A stretch of DNA of 56,517 bases, from positions 1 through 56,517 of the forward strand of contig DLJQ01000013.1 of NCBI GenBank assembly GCA_002484335.1, read 5' to 3'. The translations under genes were made by a program, and so were the position numbers. The DNA comes from Flavobacteriales bacterium UBA7612 (lineage in GTDB: Bacteria; Bacteroidota; Bacteroidia; Flavobacteriales; Weeksellaceae). The notes under the pieces are model-generated. The model searched no databases, was not told the DNA's origin, and worked only from the letters and a program-made list of their open reading frames with translations. Shown here piece by piece: positions 17,117 through 25,020 of the stretch (its first letter is position 1; every line of letters begins with the position of its first letter).

Positions 17117-17692
17117 ATGCATGAAAAACTATTACAACTAATTGCTAAAAATAAAGATTTTGGTGACGAAGATGCTATACTTTGTCGCCAATTTTTTGAA
17201 CCAATTTCTTTTTCTAAAAATACGATTATTGAAGAAGAAGGAAAAGTTCCACAATTCTTATATTTTGTTGTTTCTGGTTTTATAAGACTTTTTTATTACA
17301 ATGAAAAAGGAGAAGAAATAACAACACATATCAACTGTCCTCCTGGTTTTATAACTTCCTATTTTCATTTTATGAACGAGACAATTTCTTCTGAAAATTT
17401 GGAATGTATTACAGATTGCGATTTATTACGTATTTCTAAAAATCAGTTAGAAACAATCATCAATAAAAAAAAGATTTTCAAAGATTTTAGTTTATCTGTA
17501 TTTCAAGAAGCATTAACCTATAATGAAACTAGGGCTAACGAATTAGCTACACTTACAGCTGAAGAACGATACAATAAATTAATAAAGAACTACCCTTCTA
17601 TCATACAAAATGTTCCACTACAATACATTGCTTCATTTTTAGGAATGAATCCAAAAAGTTTAAGTAGAATTAGAAAAAATAATAGGAAGTAA
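17117..17692 (+). CDS. Crp/Fnr-family transcriptional regulator
   Basis: I chose the start at 17117 (MHEKLLQLIAKN); the longer frame overlaps the cupin gene and adds a non-homologous stretch. The 191-residue protein has a cyclic-nucleotide-binding fold (about 20-110, with VPQFLYFVVSGFIRLFYYNEKGEE) and a C-terminal helix-turn-helix (QYIASFLGMNPKSLSRIRKN). Bacteroidota have many such one-component regulators with unknown effectors. Its adjacency suggests a role with the oxidoreductase/cupin pair. A -7 box lies 4 bases before the ATG. Confidence 0.9.
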   Translation: MHEKLLQLIAKNKDFGDEDAILCRQFFEPISFSKNTIIEEEGKVPQFLYFVVSGFIRLFYYNEKGEEITTHINCPPGFITSYFHFMNETISSENLECITDCDLLRISKNQLETIINKKKIFKDFSLSVFQEALTYNETRANELATLTAEERYNKLIKNYPSIIQNVPLQYIASFLGMNPKSLSRIRKNNRK

Positions 17693-17710
17693 TTAAGATT
17701 ACTTCCTATT
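17681..17710. terminator. bidirectional terminator between the Crp and MFS genes
   Basis: A 13-bp perfect stem AATAGGAAGTAAT/ATTACTTCCTATT with a TAAG loop has ATTTTTT on both sides. It overlaps the Crp stop codon and serves the convergent MFS gene as well. Confidence 0.88.
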
Positions 17711-17737
17711 ATTTTTTAAAACGTAAATATTATATTT

Positions 17738-19159
17738 CTAATGTCCTGATACACTATGATCAGTTTTTACTTGTCCTAAATATTTTGAACAATAAAGTCC
17801 AAAAAATAATATATAACCATAACAAAAAACAGGGATAACAAATGATATTTGAACTCCAAAATGATCAGCTAAATATCCTTGAAATATAGGAATTATTGCT
17901 CCTCCCAATATAGCCATAACAACTAAAGAAGAACCTTGACTAGTATATTTACCTAACCCAGAAATTGCTAATGTATAAATATTAGAAAACATAATAGAAT
18001 TAAATATTCCTATACCCAATATACTATACATAGCCATTTCTCCATGATTTAAGATAGCCGAAATTAACAATATTACATTTATTGAAGCAAAAATAGCTAG
18101 TGTTCTTGCTGGAGCTGATTTACCTATGAAAAACGCTATAAAATTTAAAACTATAAATACCAAAAAGAAGCTAATTTGTGAAAAAGTTAAATCTACAATA
18201 CTGAAAATAACTAAAAATACAGCTGTAGCTGCCCCAAACATATATAATATTTTTTTAGATTGACTAATTGATTGATTTAATGAAATAGCTCCTAAAAATC
18301 TACCTATCATAGCTCCTCCCCAATAAAGAGATAAATAATTTTTACTCACAACTTCAGAGAAATTCATAATTTGTGGTTGTTCTAAAAAACTAATAATAAA
18401 ACTACCTACAGCAACCTCTCCTCCGACATAACAAAACATAGCCAAAACACCTAATTTCAAATGATTATATTTAATAGAACCGAATCCTTTTACAATTTCA
18501 TCATCTTTTACTTGAAAGTCTGGTAATTTTACTCTAGCTATTAATAAAGCAACTAATAATAATATAGCAGCAAAAATTAAATATGGAATTTTTGTAGCCA
18601 TAGCACTTAAACTACCATCTTCTTCAGAAAATAATTCAAAAATTAAATGACCTCCTAAAACAGGAGCTATAGTTGTTCCGAATGCATTAAATGCTTGTGT
18701 CATATTCAATCTACTTGATGCTGAATCTTCTGATCCAAGTAAAGACACATAAGCATTAGCTGTAATTTGTAAAACTGTAAACCCTAGGCCTAAAACAAAT
18801 AAAGCTCCTAAAAACAAAACATAAGATGAAAACGTTGCTGCTGGATAAAATAATACACAACCTAAAGCTGCTAAAAAAATTCCAAAAAGTATCCCTTTTT
18901 TATAACCTACTTTATCAATTGGATCACCTTTTGTTGTAGAAATAATAAAATAGATTAGTGAACCAATAAAATAAGCTCCAAAAAAACAAAACTGAACCAA
19001 CATTGATTCAAAAAATGTTAATTTAAAAAGTTGTTTTAAATATGGAATTAAAATATCATTCATACATGTGATAAATCCCCACATAAAAAATAATATAGTT
19101 ATTGTAACCAATGGAATTACATAATTTTTTTTTGATTGTTCTTCATTTTTCATAATCAT
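17738..19159 (-). CDS. sugar MFS transporter (FucP-like)
   Basis: The 473-residue inner-membrane protein has about 12 membrane segments. It shows the FucP-family N-terminal signature (FFMWGFITCMNDILIPYLKQLF) and the following FGAYFIGSLIYFIIS. The family is sugar:H+ symporters for fucose, glucose/galactose or related monosaccharides. Its place as last gene in the GH3/esterase cluster suggests it imports the monosaccharide released in the periplasm. The start may be at 19159 or two codons later (19153). Confidence 0.9.
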   Translation of the reverse strand: MIMKNEEQSKKNYVIPLVTITILFFMWGFITCMNDILIPYLKQLFKLTFFESMLVQFCFFGAYFIGSLIYFIISTTKGDPIDKVGYKKGILFGIFLAALGCVLFYPAATFSSYVLFLGALFVLGLGFTVLQITANAYVSLLGSEDSASSRLNMTQAFNAFGTTIAPVLGGHLIFELFSEEDGSLSAMATKIPYLIFAAILLLVALLIARVKLPDFQVKDDEIVKGFGSIKYNHLKLGVLAMFCYVGGEVAVGSFIISFLEQPQIMNFSEVVSKNYLSLYWGGAMIGRFLGAISLNQSISQSKKILYMFGAATAVFLVIFSIVDLTFSQISFFLVFIVLNFIAFFIGKSAPARTLAIFASINVILLISAILNHGEMAMYSILGIGIFNSIMFSNIYTLAISGLGKYTSQGSSLVVMAILGGAIIPIFQGYLADHFGVQISFVIPVFCYGYILFFGLYCSKYLGQVKTDHSVSGH

Positions 19160-19172
19160 ATTCTTTTAAACA

Positions 19173-19209
19173 AAACACAAAAGAAAAATTATTTATTTCT
19201 TTTGTGTTT
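19173..19209 (-). terminator. hairpin between the GH3 and MFS genes
   Basis: A 14-bp stem (AAACACAAAAGAAA / TTTCTTTTGTGTTT) ends 13 bases before the MFS start. The T-tract after it is weak, so it may attenuate rather than stop transcription. Confidence 0.5.
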
Positions 19210-19234
19210 ATAAAATTTCCCCTTTATTAAATCA

Positions 19235-21691
19235 TTAAGATTTCAAATCATTAAACTGTTTATCTAAAGGTAATATATGTTGTACTTTTTCTACAATTAT
19301 TTCCTTCGGAACAGAAAAATCTATTGTTTGTTTTATATCCAATGAAGATGAACCTATCGAAATTTTATACAATCCAGATTCGGCAACCCAAGCAGATTTT
19401 GAAGATTCAAATGACGCTAAATCTTTTGCATCTAATGTCAAAACTATTGTTTGAGATTCTCCTGGTTTTAAATTTTTTGTTTTTGCATAAGCTTTCAATT
19501 CAGATTTAGGTTTGTCTATTGATTTTGCTGGTGCTGAAAGATAAAGTTCTACTACTTCTTTTCCATTTACTTTTCCTGTATTTTTTATATCCACACTAAC
19601 TTCAACTTTATTATTGAATGTTTTTGAGTTAATTTTTACTCCTGAATAAGTAAAATCTGTATATGATTTTCCATAACCAAACTCGTAAGATGGTTTTATT
19701 CCGAATGTATTAAAATAACGATATCCCACATAAACACCTTCTTCATATGTTACATCTGTTGGATTATTTACTGGTACTCCAGGGAAATTTTTTGCAGAAG
19801 CATGATCTGAATATTTTATAGGATATGTCATTGTAAGTTTTCCTGAAGGATTAATTTTTCCTGAAATTACATCAGCAACAGAATATCCTCCTTCTTGTCC
19901 TGGTTGCCATGCTAACAAAATAGCATCTACTTTATCTTTCCAAGAAGCGGTTTCAATAACACCACCAATATTTAAAATAACAACAACTTTTTTACCTTTT
20001 GCATGAAAAGCTTTAGAAATTTTATCTAACATTTCTATTTCTTCTGTAGCTAAATTAAAATCATTATCAACAACTCTATCTCCTCCTTCTCCAGAGTTTC
20101 TACCTAAAGTAACAAAAGCTATTTCTGATGTTTCTGCTTTTTTAGTAAGAAAGGCGTCATCCATTTTCATTTCTGATAATCTTCCTGGAAGACCAAGAAT
20201 ACCTTTCTTTTTTCTTTCAATTAATTCTTCTTCAGAAGCTTTTTCTGCAAATGGTTTATATAAATCGACCAACTCTTTATCTAATTTATAACCTGTAGCT
20301 GTAAGACCTTCTAATAAAGATACTGTATGTTTATTATTAACACTACCACTTCCTGTTCCTCCAGTAATCCATGCGTAAGATGTAACACCAAATAATGAAA
20401 TTTCCTTTTGTTTATTTGAAAATGGTAATGTATTCTTCTCATTTTTAAGCAAAACCATTCCTTCTGCTGCTGCATTTCTTGTTACTTCTGCATGTTCAGC
20501 TAAATTTGGTTTATCACTGTATTTGTATTGAGAAAAAGTCGGTGTTTTAAAAATATATTCTAAAATTCTTTTCACATTAACATTTGCAACTTCTTGAGAT
20601 AATTTTCCTGAATTTAATGCTTCTAATAATACTTTTTTCTGTGCAGGAATTCCAGGCATTAAAAGATCATTACCTGCATTCATTTGTTTTACAACATCAG
20701 AAATCCCTCCATCTTTAATAGATTCAAAACCTGGAAAACCTCCAAACCAATCTGTCATTACAATACCTTTAAACCCCCATTCATTTCTTAAAACTTGAGT
20801 TAGTAAATCTTTTGAATCTGATGTATAAACACCATTTACTTTATTATATGAAGACATTACTGTCCAGGGTTGTGATTCTTTTACAGCAATTTCAAAATTT
20901 CTTAAATACAATTCTCTCATTGCTCTTTCAGATACATGAGCATTAATTGTTAAACGATTTGTTTCTTCATTATTTGCAGCAAAATGTTTAATTGATGTCC
21001 CTACACCTTGAGATTGTATTCCATTTACAACAGATGCTGTCGTTTTTCCAGATATTAAAGGATCTTCAGAATAATACTCAAAATTTCTTCCATTTAATGG
21101 ATTTCTTTGAATATTTAATGCTGGAGCAAGAAGTACATCAACACCATATTCTTTTACTTCATTTCCCATTGCTTTTCCAACTTGTTCTAATAACTCTTGG
21201 TTCCAAGTAGAAGCTAGTGCTGTACCTACAGGAAACGCTGTAGCATAATATGTTTTTGTATCATTATCTCTTGTCGGTGCAATTCTTAATCCAGCAGGTC
21301 CATCTGCAACAATTGTAGCTGGAATTCCAAATCGATCAAATGAATCTGTACCTCCAGCTGCACCAGGAACTAAGCCTTGTTTTGAGTCTCCTACTGGACC
21401 TGTTAAAACCTCTATCCCAGGCATCCCCGTACCTATTAACAAATTAACTTTTTCCTCATTCGTCATTTGCTTGATAATTGCATCTATCCTTTTATCCGTA
21501 GAAAGACGAGTATCTTCCCAAGGATCCAATTTTCCATTTTTATTAGAATCTTGAAATGTTTTTCCATCAATAGTGATTAATGGTACATTTTGAGCTTTTA
21601 CTATAGTGGATGTTGCTAATAAAGTAAAAAATAACCCTGCTATTTTTGATTTATTAGAAAATTTTAATAATGTGAATTGATTTTTTTTCAT
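19235..21691 (-). CDS. secreted glycoside hydrolase family 3 (beta-glucosidase/xylosidase type)
   Basis: The 818-residue protein has a signal peptide ending near residue 33 (IVKAQ). An EF-hand-like loop DSNKNGKLDPWED follows (about 48-60). The GH3 TIM-barrel has GSSIKHFAANNEE-type KHF and the nucleophile in VMTDWFGG (about 310). The alpha/beta sandwich is followed by a C-terminal fibronectin-III-like domain (about 690-795). It probably cleaves beta-linked glucose, xylose or arabinose units in the periplasm. It is 6 bases downstream of the nucleoside-hydrolase-like gene. Exact specificity cannot be read. Confidence 0.93.
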   Translation of the reverse strand: MKKNQFTLLKFSNKSKIAGLFFTLLATSTIVKAQNVPLITIDGKTFQDSNKNGKLDPWEDTRLSTDKRIDAIIKQMTNEEKVNLLIGTGMPGIEVLTGPVGDSKQGLVPGAAGGTDSFDRFGIPATIVADGPAGLRIAPTRDNDTKTYYATAFPVGTALASTWNQELLEQVGKAMGNEVKEYGVDVLLAPALNIQRNPLNGRNFEYYSEDPLISGKTTASVVNGIQSQGVGTSIKHFAANNEETNRLTINAHVSERAMRELYLRNFEIAVKESQPWTVMSSYNKVNGVYTSDSKDLLTQVLRNEWGFKGIVMTDWFGGFPGFESIKDGGISDVVKQMNAGNDLLMPGIPAQKKVLLEALNSGKLSQEVANVNVKRILEYIFKTPTFSQYKYSDKPNLAEHAEVTRNAAAEGMVLLKNEKNTLPFSNKQKEISLFGVTSYAWITGGTGSGSVNNKHTVSLLEGLTATGYKLDKELVDLYKPFAEKASEEELIERKKKGILGLPGRLSEMKMDDAFLTKKAETSEIAFVTLGRNSGEGGDRVVDNDFNLATEEIEMLDKISKAFHAKGKKVVVILNIGGVIETASWKDKVDAILLAWQPGQEGGYSVADVISGKINPSGKLTMTYPIKYSDHASAKNFPGVPVNNPTDVTYEEGVYVGYRYFNTFGIKPSYEFGYGKSYTDFTYSGVKINSKTFNNKVEVSVDIKNTGKVNGKEVVELYLSAPAKSIDKPKSELKAYAKTKNLKPGESQTIVLTLDAKDLASFESSKSAWVAESGLYKISIGSSSLDIKQTIDFSVPKEIIVEKVQHILPLDKQFNDLKS

Positions 21692-21697
21692 TATAAT

Positions 21698-22726
21698 TTA
21701 TTTTTTGTGATTAAATAATTTAATTTTTGTATAAAAGTCCTCGAACATTAATCTTGTATCGAGTTGTGTATAAATTCTTATATTTCTTCCTTTTGGGTTA
21801 TATTGATACAAACCATCATCATTTATTTTTGGTGCATTTTTAAGGACATATGAGCTAGAAGAAGAATCTGCTTCAAAAGAAGATTGTAAAGCACTTAATA
21901 AAACTAAAGGACTATCACCCATAATATAAGTTTCACCTATATGAAAATTAAGTTTTTGAACTCTCTTCATAAGATCTTCAATTGTATTTATAAGATATTT
22001 TCCTAATTGCCCTTCTGCTTTTACTCTACTAACAAGCTCAGCATAAGACATTAGGGTTTGTCTATAAGTATTTCTTGGAATTTGCCAAATAGATAAATTT
22101 GATTCGTTAAAAACAACCTGAGCTGCTTTTATATCTATTCCTAAATTATACTCTAATGGTGTAAACCCTGGAGGCGGTGTTGCTAAATCCATATATTCTG
22201 GTCCACCAATCCAAACAACAATTACTTTGTCTGCAATTCTTGGTTCCATCAAATAAGCGCTTGCCACTTCTGTTAAACCAGCACCACAGAGAATAAATAA
22301 TGGATTTTTTGGATCTGCTTTCATTGCTTCTTCTACAATAGCTTTAGCTCCAGCAGATATATTTGGTATTTTTAAATCTTTTAATTGATCATTTGAACCT
22401 TGTAAAACTTTATATTTGTTTTTAAGATTCATTATATCAAGAGTTTCATTTATTTTTATTACAGCATTTTCTGCTGTAATAGTTGAAGAATCAAAAGGAT
22501 CTCCTGGTTTTAAATGAGAACCTATTATACCTTTTATTTCTATAGAAGGTGAAAGAATTTGATGAACTAACTGAAATAAACCATCTGGATCACCTCCAAA
22601 ATCATTATCTATGATAGCGCTATATCTTGGTTTTACATAATCATCCATTTGTGGTATAACCGCAGTAGATTGTGCAAAAACAAAAAATCCTGAAAAAAGA
22701 CTTAAACTAAATAAAATCGATTTCAT
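21698..22726 (-). CDS. secreted nucleoside-hydrolase-like protein
   Basis: The 342-residue protein has a signal peptide (about 1-18, FVFAQ). The aspartate cluster IIDNDFGGDPDG (about 38-49) is the calcium-binding signature of nucleoside hydrolases (consensus DxDxGxDD). PLFILCGAGLTEVASAYL and VWIGGPE continue the family pattern. In this locus a sugar N- or O-glycosidic substrate is plausible, since ribose-releasing enzymes of this fold occur in carbohydrate clusters. It lies between the alpha/beta-hydrolase and GH3 genes with gaps of 9 and 6 bases. Confidence 0.8.
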   Translation of the reverse strand: MKSILFSLSLFSGFFVFAQSTAVIPQMDDYVKPRYSAIIDNDFGGDPDGLFQLVHQILSPSIEIKGIIGSHLKPGDPFDSSTITAENAVIKINETLDIMNLKNKYKVLQGSNDQLKDLKIPNISAGAKAIVEEAMKADPKNPLFILCGAGLTEVASAYLMEPRIADKVIVVWIGGPEYMDLATPPPGFTPLEYNLGIDIKAAQVVFNESNLSIWQIPRNTYRQTLMSYAELVSRVKAEGQLGKYLINTIEDLMKRVQKLNFHIGETYIMGDSPLVLLSALQSSFEADSSSSSYVLKNAPKINDDGLYQYNPKGRNIRIYTQLDTRLMFEDFYTKIKLFNHKK

Positions 22727-22735
22727 AAATAATTA

Positions 22736-23611
22736 TTAAAGAAATTTGTGAAATCTTAACCAATCAAAATAAACAGTTGTCCAATTGTCTAAAGGTAAAT
22801 TTTGTTTACCGACTCCAAATCCATGACCTCCTTTTTCGTATACATGTAATTCTGTTGGTTGTTCTGCTTGAATCCATTTATTATAAAGCGCTAAACTTTT
22901 AGGTGCCAATTTTAATTGGTCATCTGCTGCAACACAAATAAATAATGGAACTGCACGAGATGGCATTTCTGTTGCTAAAATTTCATCACTAGGCCCTCCA
23001 TACATTGATGCTGCAAAATTTGGTAAAGTAGCTATGTCTTTACTATGAAGAACACTTTCTAAGATAACACTAGCACCAGCAGAGAAACCAATAACACCTA
23101 ATTTATCAGGATTAATATTCAATTCTTTTGCATGTGTTCTTATATAAGAAATTGCTGTTTTAATATCTTCTCCTGCCATTACTTTTATAGGCGCAGTTCT
23201 TTTATCAAAAGCAGGTCTATCTTTGATATTTTCCATCATTTCTGTTGCAGGATCATTCGATTTTGTTTCTAATAATCTGTATTTTAAGACAACTGCTGTA
23301 ATTCCTTGTTCAGCAAGTTTTTTTGCCATATCTATTCCTTCGCGGTTAATAGATAAACTTTGAAAACCTCCGCCAGGAGCAACTAAAACAACTGTACCAT
23401 TTGCCTTAGCCTTACTTGCTGGATAAACTAAAATAGATGGTTGAGTAACGTTAAAAACAACTTCTGTTTTAAATAATTCATTGAATTGTTGTGTTTCCTT
23501 TTGCTTCCAATTTTCGGTTCCTGGAGCTTTACCTTTAAATAGTGGAATTGACTGCTGAGCCTGAATCCCTAAATTGGTTAAAAACAAGCTTAATAATATT
23601 ATTTTTTTCAT
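22736..23611 (-). CDS. secreted alpha/beta hydrolase (acetyl-xylan-esterase-like)
   Basis: The 291-residue protein has a signal peptide (LFLTNLGIQAQ). The oxyanion segment VLVAPGGGFQ lies near residue 77. The nucleophile elbow GFSAGAS is near 175, and the catalytic histidine is in KGGHGFG near 263. This arrangement is common in carbohydrate esterases that deacetylate xylan or other hemicelluloses. It leads the run hydrolase, nucleoside-hydrolase-like, GH3, MFS. A dispersed hairpin repeat separates it from the esterase gene upstream. Confidence 0.85.
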   Translation of the reverse strand: MKKIILLSLFLTNLGIQAQQSIPLFKGKAPGTENWKQKETQQFNELFKTEVVFNVTQPSILVYPASKAKANGTVVLVAPGGGFQSLSINREGIDMAKKLAEQGITAVVLKYRLLETKSNDPATEMMENIKDRPAFDKRTAPIKVMAGEDIKTAISYIRTHAKELNINPDKLGVIGFSAGASVILESVLHSKDIATLPNFAASMYGGPSDEILATEMPSRAVPLFICVAADDQLKLAPKSLALYNKWIQAEQPTELHVYEKGGHGFGVGKQNLPLDNWTTVYFDWLRFHKFL

Positions 23612-23669
23612 TTTTATATGTTTTTAAATTCTGATCTTTATTGTGGTAGATATAATTATATTCTAAATT

Positions 23670-23753
23670 GCAGCCTGACCTGAACGGAAATCCTTTTTTA
23701 TACTATTTAGATTGTATAAAAAAGATTGAGAGTGGAGGGCAGAATAGCTGCCC
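23670..23753 (-). repeat. dispersed hairpin repeat, divergent type (copy E)
   Basis: It contains GCAGCC at one end, a stem CTTTTTTATAC/GTATAAAAAAG (23693-23703 and 23714-23724), then a second hairpin GGGCAGAATAGCTGCCC. The layout (AATCCTTTT, palindrome, AAAGATTGA, then a CCC end) parallels copies A-D, though the palindrome sequence differs. It lies inside the carbohydrate cluster. Confidence 0.65.
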
Positions 23754-23762
23754 AAATAAAAA

Positions 23763-24932
23763 TTAATTAAATAACTGTGGTATAAAACTGTTGAGATAAG
23801 TTCTCCAATTACTCCATGTATGTCCCCCTTCCGATTCTATATATTTGTAATTGAAATTTATTTCATCTAATTGATGGCGATAATCCTCTACCATTTTATA
23901 TAGAAAATCTGTTTTTCCAATTGCTATCCAATATAACTTATATGTATTTTTTTGTTGAATTTTTAGTTTATCATTTAAGTTATTATAAATCGGACTCTGC
24001 TTATCTTCTAGAGGCATTGTTGCAGGAGAAAACAAACCTATATAATCAAATGTTTTTGGCTGATTTGCTGAAATGTATAGTGAATGAAAACCACCCATAG
24101 ATAAACCTGCTATAGCTCTATTTTTTGCGTCTGCTTTTACACGATAATTAGCTTCCGTAAAATTGATTATTTCTTTGAAGTATGTTTCCATATCTCCCGA
24201 GAAAATATCTGGAGTTTGCATAACTATTGGATAAAAACCTTTAGAAGATTCTCCTGGAGCAGCGGTATTGCTTGTATGTCCATTTGGCATAACTACAATC
24301 ATTGGTTTTGCTTTACCTTGTGCTATTAAATTATCTAAAATTTGAGAAGCTCTTCCTAGAGTCATCCATGCCTCTTCATCTCCTCCCATACCATGCAATA
24401 AATATAAGACAGGGTATTTTTCCTTTGAATTTTCATATCCTGGAGGTGTATAAATAGTTAATCTTCGATCTTCCTGAAATCCTTTTGAGGTATACCATCT
24501 TTTTGATACTGTACCATGGGGAACATTCTGAACTTTATAATTTTCTGATTGCTTTCCATCTACTAGGAACATATTCATAACAGAAGATACATCACGTACT
24601 TGATAAGAATTATTTGGATCATTTACTTTTACTCCATCTACTAAAAAAGAATATGTGTAAATATCTGGATTTAAATTATTCTCTGTTAATGACCAAATTC
24701 CGTCTTTGTCTTTTTGTAAATCTACTGAACCTGGCTCCATTCCTATATTAGAAGACCAATTTCCTTGTATTTTAACATTTTTAGCATTTGGTGCAAGTAA
24801 ACGAAATGTTATATTTTTACCTTTGATTTCTGGTGATACTATATTTTTCTTTCCACTAAAATCTAAATTTTCTTGAGCATTTAACACTATAGATCCTAAT
24901 AATAAAGTGAATAATGTGCTTTTTATTTTCAT
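23763..24932 (-). CDS. secreted CE1-type esterase with N-terminal E-set domain
   Basis: The 389-residue protein has a signal peptide (SIVLNAQ), then an E-set/CBM48-like beta-sandwich (about 35-125, ITFRLLAPNAKNVKIQGNW). The esterase domain has YPVLYLLHGMGGDEEAW (about 170-185), nucleophile GLSMGG (about 270) and catalytic histidine in EGGHTWSNWR (about 375). The layout matches feruloyl/acetyl xylan esterases of family CE1 and related enterochelin-esterase-like proteins. It probably removes ferulate or acetate from hemicellulose side chains. Confidence 0.88.
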   Translation of the reverse strand: MKIKSTLFTLLLGSIVLNAQENLDFSGKKNIVSPEIKGKNITFRLLAPNAKNVKIQGNWSSNIGMEPGSVDLQKDKDGIWSLTENNLNPDIYTYSFLVDGVKVNDPNNSYQVRDVSSVMNMFLVDGKQSENYKVQNVPHGTVSKRWYTSKGFQEDRRLTIYTPPGYENSKEKYPVLYLLHGMGGDEEAWMTLGRASQILDNLIAQGKAKPMIVVMPNGHTSNTAAPGESSKGFYPIVMQTPDIFSGDMETYFKEIINFTEANYRVKADAKNRAIAGLSMGGFHSLYISANQPKTFDYIGLFSPATMPLEDKQSPIYNNLNDKLKIQQKNTYKLYWIAIGKTDFLYKMVEDYRHQLDEINFNYKYIESEGGHTWSNWRTYLNSFIPQLFN

Positions 24933-24966
24933 ATTTATTTTTTTATTAAAATAGTTTTATATAAAA

Positions 24967-24991
24967 AAGCTAGACATGGTATGTCTAGCTT
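24967..24991 (-). terminator. terminator after the TBDT-GH3 pair
   Basis: AAGCTAGACAT pairs perfectly with ATGTCTAGCTT (11 bp, GGT loop). On the minus strand it is followed by CTTTTTTATAT. It separates the receptor/GH3 transcript from the esterase genes. Confidence 0.85.
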
Positions 24992-25020
24992 ATTAGACAT
25001 TAATCAACATTCAATTTTAA

